Positions 27,556-37,374 of a DNA stretch of 64,000 nt are shown here, one piece after another. Numbering within the stretch: the first letter of the stretch is position 1; each line of letters starts with the position of its first letter. Below the pieces are notes generated by a model. The model saw only the letters and a list, made by a program, of their open reading frames with translations, did not search any database and was not told where the DNA came from. Source of the DNA: an uncultured Flavobacteriaceae bacterium (GTDB taxonomy: Bacteria > Bacteroidota > Bacteroidia > Flavobacteriales > Flavobacteriaceae). The stretch lies in NCBI GenBank assembly GCA_943787365.1, contig CALSMD010000005.1, forward strand, positions 169,723 through 233,722, read 5' to 3'. A program made the translations under genes and the position numbers.

Positions 27556-30500
27556 ATGAAATTAAATTTATTAATTAAAAAGAGATTAGCAATTTTTGCT
27601 TTTCTTCTAGGACTGTGCTATTCAGTCCACTCACAGGACCAAGAGGGTGCAAGGGTTGTGACGGTTTCGCAAGCAAGCAGCACGCAAGCAAGCAACAGTA
27701 ATCAATTTTATGTACAAGTTGGCCTTCCTTATTTAGGAATTACAACAGGTTCAGTACATACTACAACCCCAGTGGATGTTCGTTTTCCATGGCACATTCT
27801 GTATTTATATGATACGTTTGCCGAAGAAACGTTTACAGTTTCAAAAGGGTATTTTACAGATAAAGTGAAGATTAGCTGGAATGTTAGAGCGAATCAAGAT
27901 TTAATTTCAGGGTTTTATATTTATAGAAAAGAAATTGGTGCTGAAGAGTACGTGCGAATCGCTAGTTTAGGTTCTTTTTCAACGGAATATGAGGACGAAT
28001 ATATCGAAGGCGGTCAACTCTATGAATATAAGGTAGAAGCTATAGGGGTCAGTGCTGTAGAAGAAAAATACAAAACCTTTATGGAAGGGATCGGATTTAG
28101 AAGTCCTTCTGGCATTGTGACAGGTAGAATTAGCTTTGAAGGTGGTAACCCCGTAAGGGATGTGGCCGTTTTGGCAACGTCTGCTACAGGGACTCCGTTT
28201 AGGTCCTCAGCAATCAGTATTCCTGAAAATAGCAGCTTAAAAATTAACCAATTTCCAGATGCTATCGACGACCGTATCACATTTCAGGCATGGGTTCGAC
28301 CAGTAGCTGATTTTACAAATACAGGAGATGCATTAACCGTTTTTTCATTAGCAAATTTTGATGGAACTCTGGAGAAAAATGTGAATGTAAAATTGTTTAC
28401 GGGAGCCGTAAATTATCTAGAGGTGGATATTGATGGCGGTATTTATACAATCAACAACTATTATCCTTCTGGGCAGCTCAATGCAAGAGGAGACGATATA
28501 CTAAATCCAATAACAGCGTTTAATAGTGAATTTATTCATTTTTCTGTCGTTCTAGAAGATGGTCAAATTCCTGTTTTGTATATAAATGGGCGACAAATGA
28601 ACGAAGCCTATGCAGAAACGGCTCATGCTGTATTAGTAGATTTAGATGCTAATTATACAGCCCCTTATTTTTCAGTTGTATCTCCTACATCTCCTATAAA
28701 TTTAGATGGAATGTACAATGGTGTAGAAACGCATTGGGAGCGCATCACATTTGGTTCACAAAAAGCCATGCTCATAGATGAAATTAGAGTTTGGAATCGC
28801 GTGCTAACAGAAAGTGCTGTATATACCGACTACAAACGAATTATTGATGGGAATGATGTCAATTTAATTTCTTATTTAAGAATGGACGAAGCCGCAGGCG
28901 ACGTGGCATACGATATGTCACATGCGGGTTTTAGCTACAACAACAACAATGCCGCCGTTTTTGCTGCTGACGCTACAATACCAACAACTCCAAATTGGGT
29001 TTTTGGGGAGAATACGCCAAACTCAGACCAACTGGGTATTTTGGGGGTCACAGATATTAATGGAAATTACATCATCAGTGCAATCCCTTACAGTGGTGCT
29101 GGAGAAACCTATACCATTACGCCAATTTTAGGCATTCATGAGTTTGATCCTTCACAACAATTGGTTTATATAGGGGAAACAAATACAGTTATTAACAGCG
29201 TAAACTTCACTGACACGTCCTCATTTGTATTTAAAGGGAAGATTTTGTATGACAGTAGAGGCGTCTTTAAATCGTATGTAGAAGTAAATAGTGTAAATAG
29301 TCCAGATCCAGATGTACCTAGTTTTATAGGTTTAACTAATGGAGATCAATATGTTAGTGGTCCTGGTCTTATAGATGAAGGCTATAATTATTATGAAAAA
29401 GGGGTTGATAAATTTTCAAAAGGTGATTACTGGCTAAACGATGCTGGAACAGCAGAGGATACTTCGGATGACTATCTAGAACGCTATGCGCGAATCCCTT
29501 CAGAAGGGGTTAGTATCTACATAGATAATGAAATTGTCTTAGATTCTAACAATACACCCATCGTTTCCGATAGCAATGGAGAATTTGAAATTAATGTTCC
29601 AATAGGAGAGCATTACATCACTGTTAAAAGAAACGGACACGAATTTGGATATTCAGGAAGGTTTCCGGCAGACCCCACTGTTTTAGATGAATTTTTTGAA
29701 GATAGAGAAGAGCAAGTTACCTTTATCGATCAAACAAAAGTAACCCTTGTAGGGAGAGTTGTTGGTGGGGCTGTTGAAAGCGCAAAACCAATAGGTTTCG
29801 GACATGAAGGGACGGTGTCAAGAGATATTACCGACTCAAATGGATTTCCACAAACAACCGTAGTCACTTCTGTTAATAATATAGGAACCGCTTCAATTAC
29901 TTTTGACTATACGCCAGCAGTAGGTGGAATTACAGCCTATACAAAAGCAAATGCAACCACAAATACGGATACTGGAGAATACCGTCTCGATTTGTTGCCA
30001 TTAGGGTATTCTATAAACCAAACGAATGGTGTGAGTATTGCAAGTAATTCTACATTAAACATACTAGATGCCGTCGAAACGATCAATGTTTCAAGAATAC
30101 AAGATTCAACAATTCCGTCTTTTGAGTATTCTGACGGAACCACCGAAACAGGGCTTCCTTATGCTTACGAAAAAAGTTTCACCCACAGGTCAACACCTGT
30201 TTTAAGTGTCACAGAACAAACGTCTGAAAGTGATTTGGAACGTGCGGATGGGACTACAATCAGTACAGAAGGATTTGACTATTTAGTATATAAACAATTT
30301 CAAACGTATTCTATTGAAATGAATCGTTTTGAACCTTATTATAATTCTGATGACCCTGACGCTGTTCTCACATTTCAAGTTCCAGTATTGGATGGGGAAT
30401 TAATTATAAACAACAATTTAGCATTGGCAGATTCTGAATCTGAAGTTACAAGCGAAACAGATCCAAGTATTTCAACCTATACATTTAGAGGTGGAGTACC

Positions 30501-33500
30501 GTCAATAAATGCGCCATTCACAAAAACGTTAAGCATTAATTACCGCTTAAATGGTGTTGATAGTGCTGCACAAAATTATGAAACCGAGGGAATTTTATTA
30601 GGAGGCCAATCTGATGGCAGTCAAACTTTTGTGACAAGTGCTCCAGATAAACCAGATATGATTTTGAGAGATCCCCCTGGCTCCAACAGTCAGGCGACCA
30701 TTAGTAGTGGGGAAACCGTTTCATTTACTACCGAAACGGATTTTACAAATTCTAGCGGAATATCAACAGAATTTAAGGTCTTATTGGGCGTAAAATTTGC
30801 AGCTGGTGGTGGTTTAGCAGGGCCCGTAATTGAGTCTCAAGGCACAAACAGTCCTTCTTTAGGTATTGCTGTAACAGCCTCTAGTACGAATGCAGAAAAA
30901 TTAACCAAAACATATTCCTTTTCTCAATCAATTTCTACAAGCAGCGATACAAGTTTTGTTGGAGCAGATGGCGATTTATACATTGGGCAGTCCAAAAATT
31001 ACTTTTACGGCTCGTATGATGATATCGATGTGAGAGCCTCTGCAAGTGCAGAGAATTTTACGCTTACAAATTCCGATGGAGAAACTGTTTTTATAGGCAA
31101 ACAAAAAGCAGTTTATTTTGCTGAAGAGCCCTCAGATACCTTTTTCGTTTTTTCTCAATTTTATATTGTGAATACGCTCATTCCAGAACTGCAAGGTTTT
31201 GTAACAGGCTTAGAAGATGGAACCATTGATCCAAGTACTTCTGGTGTGCTAACCATAGAACAATACCAAACGCAAATTAATTTATGGAGATCGACCATTA
31301 GAGAAAACGAGCGTCTCAAGTATTTGGCTTTAAACGATCGTGCAAATTACAAAGCAGGTCTAGAAACAACCTTAGACACTTTTATAGCAGAATTAACGGA
31401 TGCACTTGATCAAGACAATGATCCACTTTCCGAAGCAGAGTTAACAAATAATCTAGAATCATCGACTCTGATAAGAGATTTATTAAACACCAATTTTGAG
31501 GATAATGTGTCTATCGATAATGGGGTTGGACAATTTACGAGAAGTGTTGAAACGGCAGTTGTTAGCACAAGCTCAAGTTTAGTGAACTTAAATGCCGATG
31601 AAAGCTTTGCTCTTGATTTAGGATTTAATATAAATGGAGTTGGTTTATTAAATACGACCGGAGGTTTTGTAAATCAAGATATCAATACGTCGTTTTCAAC
31701 TGAAGAAACAGCGACAACCTCTATCTCTTACACATTAGTTGAGAGTGATCCTGGAAATGTTTTAAGTATCGATGTTGTCAACTCTTTTGATGGGAATGGT
31801 CCTATTTTTATCACCAGAGGTGGTAGAACGTCCTGCCCGTACGAAGGTGTTCAAAAATCTATATATTATAACCCGGCTACCTATGTAGCAAATGACCCAA
31901 ATATTATAGAACTCGCGGAAGGTGATCGCCAAGAATTAAGTCTCGCGACACAACAAATTGAAGTCCCACAAATTACGGCTGAGGTTGTAGATGTGAGTAA
32001 TGTTCCTGAAGATGTGAGTGCTGAATTTAGAGTGCAATTAGAAAACATTAGTACTACAAGACTGGAATCCGACTATATTTTAAGAGTCAACCCATCTTCA
32101 AACCCTAACAGTGCAATCATTAATATTCCATCTGATGGAATATTATTTCCATCCTTTCAATATGGAGTTCCAAGGGAGTTTGTTGTGACCATCGGAAAAT
32201 CGCTTTCAGATGTGTACGACTACGATGATATTGAAATTGTTTTTGAAAGTTTATGTGGTGGTGACGCAAGCGATTCAGTAACCCTTTCAGCTCATTTTGT
32301 ACCTTCCTGTTCTAATGTGGTGGTATCTGCTCCTTTAGACAACTGGGTGTATAATATCTCAGAAGCTTATAACCTTGATGGCACAAGCAATCCACTTGCT
32401 GTAGAACTAAGTGAATACACGACTGGGTTTTCTAGTTTTCAAAAATTAGACTTACAATACAGATCAGCAACTTCATCAACATGGACGCGTTTACATACGT
32501 ATTATGGAACTCAAGATTTTTATGACGAAGCTGTTATAAATAATGAAACAGAAATTTCAGTGATTACGGAGACTACAATTAATTATCCTTGGGATATTGT
32601 AGGGCAAAATATTCAGAATGGTACTTACGAAATCCGTGCTATTAGTACGTGTACCAACGATACGTCCTATATTTCTGAAGTGATCACAGGAAAAGTAGAT
32701 TTGTTTGCACCCCGTGCTTTTGGAACCCCAACTCCAATAGATGGTATTTTGGGTTATGGTGAAGATATATCTGTACGTTTCAACGAAGCTATTTTTTATA
32801 ACTCTTCGGTCAGTTTAATCGAAATTAAAGGAGAAACCAACCAATTGCCAATTAACAACAATGTCTCTCTTTACTTTAACGGTTCAACAAATACAGCAAC
32901 TATTGAAAGTCCATATATTCAGACAGGCGATTTTAGCTTTGAATTTTGGATGAACAATCAAACTGAAGCTGGTACAGCTTCTATAGTAGATCAGGAGAGA
33001 GGAATTAATATCGATTTACAAGGGTCAACGATTAGTTTCCAATTTGGGGACTCTACAGTCTCTGGAGGGATCTCAAGCGATAACCTGTTCCACCACTATA
33101 CATTTACATATGATAGTGCGGCAGGAGTCATCAGCATATTTGAAGATGATAGAGTTGTTCAAACGGATTCTGCACCCCAAAATTTGCAATATAATTTTGA
33201 TGCCAATATGGTATTTGGAGGAAACACCTTTATAGGAAACCTTCACGATGTAAGACTCTGGTCCAAAGCCCTCAATTTCACAGATGCCTATGCAAATATT
33301 TACACCAAATATGTAGGTAATGAGCTCGATTTAGTAGGCTATTGGCCCATGAATGAGGGGCACGGAAATTTAGCGCATGACATAGCGCGTTTCAAACATG
33401 CGCAAGTAAATGCCGCATGGGACATCAAGCCCAAAGGAGAAGCTTATGAGTTTGCTGCTGGTCAATACCTCACCTTAGATAATGTGGCAGCCGTTCAGCT

Positions 33501-36177
33501 CACCAATGAAATGAACGCAACACTTTCTTTTTGGGTAAAAACAGATCAAACTCAAAACGCGACTATTTTCTCTAACGGTAGAGGAGACGACACCGATATT
33601 GCAGCGCAAGACGGTACAAGAAACAAATGGGCTGTCAACTTAAATGGGGATGGTAATTTATCCTTTGAAAATGAAAACAACTCATATAACCTTACAACAA
33701 CGAGTATCACAGATAATCAATGGCACCATGTTTCGATTCTGATCAATAGATTCGGTAATTTAAAAACTTATGTAGATGCAGCCTTGGTAAGTACCAATCC
33801 AACAGTAGATATTTCGAGCTTTTATGGAAATAAAATGTGGCTCGGTGCCAGAGGTCATATAGATTTAGCAGGGACTGAAACAGTAGATCGTGCATTTAGT
33901 GGATCAATTGATGAATTCAGATTATGGAACACGCTCAGGTCTTTTGAACAAATTGAAAGAGACCGTTACTTTGAAGTTGATACAGACAGTGCAGGATTGT
34001 TGGTTTATTCCAAAATGAATGCGCCAGACACTCCCACAGGAAATGGCCCACGCTACTACCATATTGTTCCTGGACCGCTTTACTCCACGAGTTTGGCCGT
34101 CATGAATTCGGGTGCTGTAAATTATACGATAGATGTGCCACCAATTAAACCGGCCAGAAACACAATTAGTTTTCAAATCAGTCATGTGATTAATGGCGAC
34201 CAAATGATTATGGAACCAGTAGTATCTAGCCTAGCCGCGATAGAAGGTCAGGTATTAGACATTACAGTTCATAGAATGTTTGATGAGTTTAATAACATGC
34301 AAGCATCGCCCATCACTTGGACCGCTTACGTCAATAAAGATCAAGTTGATTGGTATATTGATGAAGAGCAAACAGTTTCAGAAACGGAACTGATTTTTGG
34401 AGATGAAAAAACATACACAATTCTTGTGGTCAACTCTGGAGGAACCTTTCAAGATTTCAGCCTGTTGAATGTACCCAATTGGTTAACGGTAAGTCAATCC
34501 AGTGGATTGCTGTCACCAAATAGTAGTATTGAAATATCGGCGATGGTCGATAGTGATTTAGCTGCTGGGTATTACGAACAAGATATGTTTTTACGTACCG
34601 AATTTGGGTTTGATCAAAAAATACAATTAAAATTAAATATTTTCTCTGATATTGATTGGTCTTTAGATCCAAACGATTTTCAATACAGCATGAATGTAAT
34701 TGGGAAAATTATGATTGATGGTGTTTTCGATCAAGACACAAAAGATAAACTAGGTGTTTTTTATAATGAAGAACTAAGAGGTGTGGGACAATTAACTTTT
34801 GATCCTAACTACCAAGAATATTTTGTGTACCTCACAATCTATTCAAACACAGCGTCAGGAGAAATCTTAAATTTCAATATTTGGGATGCTTCAGAGGATA
34901 AAATTCTGGTTGCAACCTTAGACGGAGAGGAAACGACTGAGTTTGTTTTAAATCGAGTTTTAGGTTCTAATACGAATCCAGCCCTTTTTGAAAACACAAC
35001 TGAAGTGAGTCAAAGCATCGGGTTTAATCAAGGCTATACTTGGATCTCATTTCCTGTACAAAGTTCTACATTATCAGATGTGAATGCCATCACTTCAAAT
35101 TTAGATCTTGAAACAAATGATTTAATGCTAAGTCATTCCCCCTCTCTTTTAGAGACGTACTTTAACGACCCTCAAGACGCTGACAATAGCAGTTGGTCTG
35201 GAAGCATAAGTGACAACGGTGGCTTTAGCACAACCAAAATGTATAAGGTACGATTAGAGAATGCACAAACCTTAGATGTGTTAGGAACTCCCGTAGATTT
35301 ATCTACTTGGACATTCCCAATCAGCGAAAACTGGAACTGGCTTCCTTACGTCGTTGGAGAGAATGTAAGAATAGGAGAAGCACTGTCTGACTTTATTCCT
35401 TCAGTGGACGATGTCATCAAATCGCAAAATGAGTTTGCCATTTATGATGCCTTAAATGGATGGTCAGGAACCTTGTCATATTTAGAAACAGGAAAAGGGT
35501 ATATGCTAAGATCTTCCTCAGAACAGGAATTTAAGTATCCTAACTATTTGTCTGGTGGGAGAAGAATGGCTTCAGAAAGCACTTCTAGTACGGTCAGTTC
35601 AGAAACTCAAAGCACGTTTAATGCATTTTCACAAAACATGAATGCAGTGATTCAATTGCCAGAAGGCTATACAAATGTATATGCTTATAATACCGCAGGA
35701 GAATTACACGGGCATTCTGTAACTCAAATGGTGAATGGAAACGAATTATCCTTTATGACCATAGTTGGCGATACAAGTCAAGATCAAAGATTGGTATTTC
35801 ATATCGGGGATGGAGATACTATCAAGCAAACTTCAAAAACAATTAATTTTGAAGCAGACTCAATTTTAGGAACCACGAGAACTCCCTATATTATTGACGA
35901 AGATGCTATTGATCTGAGTACATCTCAATTTATGTTATATCCAAACCCTAGTAAGGACGGATTTGTGTATCTAGAGTTTTATGCTCAAAACAATCAAAAG
36001 GCGCAAGTGCGTATTCACAATATGTTAAATCAGTTGTTATTTGATATGTCGGTTGTAATTGAAAAAGGCCACAACCGTTTAAAAATACCTGTTAATTTCC
36101 AAAACGGCACGTATTTCTTAAACACAACGATTGATAACGAGGTTCATAACAATAAAATAATTCTAAATGAAAAATAA
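27556..36177 (+). CDS. Giant LamG-repeat T9SS-sorted surface protein
   Basis: 2873 residues. A signal peptide ends near residue 27. Order of parts: a fibronectin-like stretch (~110-175), a LamG/concanavalin-like domain (~215-455, ending in IDEIRVWNRVLTE and YLRMDEAAGD), carboxypeptidase-regulatory-like beta folds (~500-800), a long beta-rich and partly helical middle, two further LamG domains (~1770-1940 and ~1965-2150; DVRLWSKALN and IDEFRLWNTLRS), a ~105-residue domain at ~2369-2477 shared with the next gene, and a type A T9SS sorting domain at ~2793-2873 (MLYPNPSKDGFVYLEF). LamG domains usually bind glycans or act in adhesion. Its ligand and partner are unknown. It is one uninterrupted frame of 8.6 kb. 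Confidence 0.9.
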   Translation: MKLNLLIKKRLAIFAFLLGLCYSVHSQDQEGARVVTVSQASSTQASNSNQFYVQVGLPYLGITTGSVHTTTPVDVRFPWHILYLYDTFAEETFTVSKGYFTDKVKISWNVRANQDLISGFYIYRKEIGAEEYVRIASLGSFSTEYEDEYIEGGQLYEYKVEAIGVSAVEEKYKTFMEGIGFRSPSGIVTGRISFEGGNPVRDVAVLATSATGTPFRSSAISIPENSSLKINQFPDAIDDRITFQAWVRPVADFTNTGDALTVFSLANFDGTLEKNVNVKLFTGAVNYLEVDIDGGIYTINNYYPSGQLNARGDDILNPITAFNSEFIHFSVVLEDGQIPVLYINGRQMNEAYAETAHAVLVDLDANYTAPYFSVVSPTSPINLDGMYNGVETHWERITFGSQKAMLIDEIRVWNRVLTESAVYTDYKRIIDGNDVNLISYLRMDEAAGDVAYDMSHAGFSYNNNNAAVFAADATIPTTPNWVFGENTPNSDQLGILGVTDINGNYIISAIPYSGAGETYTITPILGIHEFDPSQQLVYIGETNTVINSVNFTDTSSFVFKGKILYDSRGVFKSYVEVNSVNSPDPDVPSFIGLTNGDQYVSGPGLIDEGYNYYEKGVDKFSKGDYWLNDAGTAEDTSDDYLERYARIPSEGVSIYIDNEIVLDSNNTPIVSDSNGEFEINVPIGEHYITVKRNGHEFGYSGRFPADPTVLDEFFEDREEQVTFIDQTKVTLVGRVVGGAVESAKPIGFGHEGTVSRDITDSNGFPQTTVVTSVNNIGTASITFDYTPAVGGITAYTKANATTNTDTGEYRLDLLPLGYSINQTNGVSIASNSTLNILDAVETINVSRIQDSTIPSFEYSDGTTETGLPYAYEKSFTHRSTPVLSVTEQTSESDLERADGTTISTEGFDYLVYKQFQTYSIEMNRFEPYYNSDDPDAVLTFQVPVLDGELIINNNLALADSESEVTSETDPSISTYTFRGGVPSINAPFTKTLSINYRLNGVDSAAQNYETEGILLGGQSDGSQTFVTSAPDKPDMILRDPPGSNSQATISSGETVSFTTETDFTNSSGISTEFKVLLGVKFAAGGGLAGPVIESQGTNSPSLGIAVTASSTNAEKLTKTYSFSQSISTSSDTSFVGADGDLYIGQSKNYFYGSYDDIDVRASASAENFTLTNSDGETVFIGKQKAVYFAEEPSDTFFVFSQFYIVNTLIPELQGFVTGLEDGTIDPSTSGVLTIEQYQTQINLWRSTIRENERLKYLALNDRANYKAGLETTLDTFIAELTDALDQDNDPLSEAELTNNLESSTLIRDLLNTNFEDNVSIDNGVGQFTRSVETAVVSTSSSLVNLNADESFALDLGFNINGVGLLNTTGGFVNQDINTSFSTEETATTSISYTLVESDPGNVLSIDVVNSFDGNGPIFITRGGRTSCPYEGVQKSIYYNPATYVANDPNIIELAEGDRQELSLATQQIEVPQITAEVVDVSNVPEDVSAEFRVQLENISTTRLESDYILRVNPSSNPNSAIINIPSDGILFPSFQYGVPREFVVTIGKSLSDVYDYDDIEIVFESLCGGDASDSVTLSAHFVPSCSNVVVSAPLDNWVYNISEAYNLDGTSNPLAVELSEYTTGFSSFQKLDLQYRSATSSTWTRLHTYYGTQDFYDEAVINNETEISVITETTINYPWDIVGQNIQNGTYEIRAISTCTNDTSYISEVITGKVDLFAPRAFGTPTPIDGILGYGEDISVRFNEAIFYNSSVSLIEIKGETNQLPINNNVSLYFNGSTNTATIESPYIQTGDFSFEFWMNNQTEAGTASIVDQERGINIDLQGSTISFQFGDSTVSGGISSDNLFHHYTFTYDSAAGVISIFEDDRVVQTDSAPQNLQYNFDANMVFGGNTFIGNLHDVRLWSKALNFTDAYANIYTKYVGNELDLVGYWPMNEGHGNLAHDIARFKHAQVNAAWDIKPKGEAYEFAAGQYLTLDNVAAVQLTNEMNATLSFWVKTDQTQNATIFSNGRGDDTDIAAQDGTRNKWAVNLNGDGNLSFENENNSYNLTTTSITDNQWHHVSILINRFGNLKTYVDAALVSTNPTVDISSFYGNKMWLGARGHIDLAGTETVDRAFSGSIDEFRLWNTLRSFEQIERDRYFEVDTDSAGLLVYSKMNAPDTPTGNGPRYYHIVPGPLYSTSLAVMNSGAVNYTIDVPPIKPARNTISFQISHVINGDQMIMEPVVSSLAAIEGQVLDITVHRMFDEFNNMQASPITWTAYVNKDQVDWYIDEEQTVSETELIFGDEKTYTILVVNSGGTFQDFSLLNVPNWLTVSQSSGLLSPNSSIEISAMVDSDLAAGYYEQDMFLRTEFGFDQKIQLKLNIFSDIDWSLDPNDFQYSMNVIGKIMIDGVFDQDTKDKLGVFYNEELRGVGQLTFDPNYQEYFVYLTIYSNTASGEILNFNIWDASEDKILVATLDGEETTEFVLNRVLGSNTNPALFENTTEVSQSIGFNQGYTWISFPVQSSTLSDVNAITSNLDLETNDLMLSHSPSLLETYFNDPQDADNSSWSGSISDNGGFSTTKMYKVRLENAQTLDVLGTPVDLSTWTFPISENWNWLPYVVGENVRIGEALSDFIPSVDDVIKSQNEFAIYDALNGWSGTLSYLETGKGYMLRSSSEQEFKYPNYLSGGRRMASESTSSTVSSETQSTFNAFSQNMNAVIQLPEGYTNVYAYNTAGELHGHSVTQMVNGNELSFMTIVGDTSQDQRLVFHIGDGDTIKQTSKTINFEADSILGTTRTPYIIDEDAIDLSTSQFMLYPNPSKDGFVYLEFYAQNNQKAQVRIHNMLNQLLFDMSVVIEKGHNRLKIPVNFQNGTYFLNTTIDNEVHNNKIILNEK

Positions 36178-36802
36178 AAACAAATTCGCAGCACTTATAT
36201 TAACCTGCCTTATTTCATTAGGCCTAAGTGCGCAGGCACCCTCGTGGCAAGTCAATGAAAATGAATTTGAATACACAATGACAATGGTTGCATATTTAAA
36301 TGTAAATGCAACCACTTTGTCTAACTCAAACGACATGTTAGCCGCCTTTGTTGGCGGTGAATGTCGGGGAGTTGCAAACCTGATTTATGCAGAATCTACG
36401 GATAACTATTTTGCTTACTTAACAGTGTTTTCGAATTCAACCTCAGAAACTGTAAATTTTAAAATTTATAACTCCATCACCGATACGGTTACAGATGCCG
36501 ATCAAACATTGCCATTTGAAATTAACAAACATTACGGCGGTATTTCATCAGACTTTGGTTTTTCAAAGCCATCTCCGAGATACTTTAAGAAAAATGTAAT
36601 TTTATGTGATGTTTCTAAAGGAGCCATCACAGTGTTATTTGAACAGGACGATGTGTTTTTAACCCTTGAGAAGGATAACCAAACATTCCGCGCTAAAACA
36701 GCAGTAGGGACGGCTCAATTTGAAAACCTTGAAATGGGAACCTATGTTTTAAAAATTAACAATAGTTTCAAAAAAACAATCACTATTGAACTAGAAAATT
36801 AA
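36167..36802 (+). CDS. Secreted protein sharing a domain with the giant LamG protein
   Basis: 211 residues with a signal peptide (FAALILTCLISLGLSAQ). Residues ~24-135 (FEYTMTMVAYLNVNATTLSN, then FVGGECRGVANL and YFAYLTVFSNS) resemble residues ~2369-2477 of the upstream giant protein (FQYSMNVIGKIMIDG, LRGVGQL, YFVYLTIYSNT). The C-terminal ~75 residues are a different beta-rich module. The ATG overlaps the end of the giant gene by 11 bases, so translation is coupled. A role as partner or assembly factor of the giant is inference. Confidence 0.82.
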   Translation: MKNKNKFAALILTCLISLGLSAQAPSWQVNENEFEYTMTMVAYLNVNATTLSNSNDMLAAFVGGECRGVANLIYAESTDNYFAYLTVFSNSTSETVNFKIYNSITDTVTDADQTLPFEINKHYGGISSDFGFSKPSPRYFKKNVILCDVSKGAITVLFEQDDVFLTLEKDNQTFRAKTAVGTAQFENLEMGTYVLKINNSFKKTITIELEN

Positions 36803-36813
36803 TTTATATATAT

Positions 36814-36951
36814 ATGAAAAAAATAAAATTCACCATAGCAGTAATTTTTACATTATCTATTACCACATTAATTTTCGCATGCTCATCTGATGACCCTGTA
36901 GAAAACCCTTGCAGTGGCTACACATTGCCAGAATTTGTAGAAATTTTTTAG
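36814..36951 (+). CDS. Small putative lipoprotein
   Basis: 45 residues beginning MKKIKFTIAVIFTLS with a lipobox ending at Cys23 (LIFAC) followed by SSDDP. It lies 11 bases after the preceding gene. The mature part is only 22 residues with one more cysteine, so it may be a true small lipoprotein or the start of a longer gene cut by a mutation; the sequence just beyond the stop has no clear continuation in another frame. Too short for a family call. Confidence 0.5.
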   Translation: MKKIKFTIAVIFTLSITTLIFACSSDDPVENPCSGYTLPEFVEIF

Positions 36952-37192
36952 GACCTCTAAAGAGTCGTCTAAATACATTACAGTCAGTATTTTGATCGAA
37001 TGGTCAAGATGACACACTGCGATTTATTCATTTATTAGATTTTTTTTTTAATTATTAATATTTAACATAGGCGTATTTTTAGAATATCGAAAAACTGAAG
37101 ATATTTTTAAGTGCTATTATGCCACACTTTAATTAATTTTTACATTTACTCTATATTTATAAGACGATACAGTTATCGTTGACAACATTTAT
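36952..37192. other. Intergenic region before the arg leader
   Basis: No gene found. It is AT-rich with a T10 run near 37040 and a weak 8-bp hairpin (TTTTGATC / GGTCAAGA, 36990-37009). A near-consensus -7 element TATATTTA at 37152-37159 sits 33 bases before the leader ATG. Confidence 0.5.
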
Positions 37193-37288
37193 ATGGACTT
37201 ACTTAATTTTAAAACCTTCATTACCCCAACGGTTATTCTTTATAGTCCTGGTTTTGCACGTCCTCGCATCACGCGCCGTCGCCCTTAG
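37193..37288 (+). CDS. Putative arginine leader peptide of the arg operon
   Basis: A 31-codon frame (MDLLNFKTFITPTV...) ends in GFARPRITRRRP: five arginine codons (cgt, cgc, cgc, cgt, cgc) lie in the last nine codons, at residues 23, 25, 28, 29 and 30. It stops 86 bases before the first gene of an arginine biosynthesis operon on the same strand. The Arg block is locally GC-rich in an otherwise AT-rich gap. After the stop come a small hairpin (GTTCA 37292-37296 / TGAAC 37306-37310), a GGTGTGT that can pair with ACGCGCC inside the Arg codons, then T8 and T7 runs (37337-37344, 37350-37356). This is the layout of a ribosome-sensing attenuator. The peptide and its effect are inferred. Confidence 0.7.
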   Translation: MDLLNFKTFITPTVILYSPGFARPRITRRRP

Positions 37289-37374
37289 GGTGTTCAACTA
37301 GTTTCTGAACTTAGGTGTGTCCGGTTCGTCCTTCAATTTTTTTTCAAACTTTTTTTCAACTTAAATCTTATATA
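37289..37374 (+). promoter_or_regulatory. Putative attenuator region of the arg operon
   Basis: Region between the leader stop and the first structural gene. It has the 5-bp GTTCA/TGAAC hairpin, G-rich AGGTGTGTCCGG, and two oligo-T tracts (8 and 7). A strong GC terminator stem directly before the T tract was not evident by eye, so the precise switch is open. Confidence 0.4.

Noticed and set aside
26696..36951. Prophage or phage-tail-derived contractile system because of the tail-collar domain.
   Set aside because: No sheath, tube, baseplate, capsid, terminase or integrase gene in the neighbourhood, and the products have Sec signals and T9SS sorting domains.
37030..37060. AT-rich stretch as replication origin or terminus.
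   Set aside because: No DnaA boxes, dif-like site or origin genes nearby.
37315..37374. GTG start at 37315 extending the GNAT protein by 20 residues (MCPVRPSIFF...).
   Set aside because: This stretch holds the T-tracts of the putative attenuator, and the added residues do not resemble GNAT; ATG 37375 fits.
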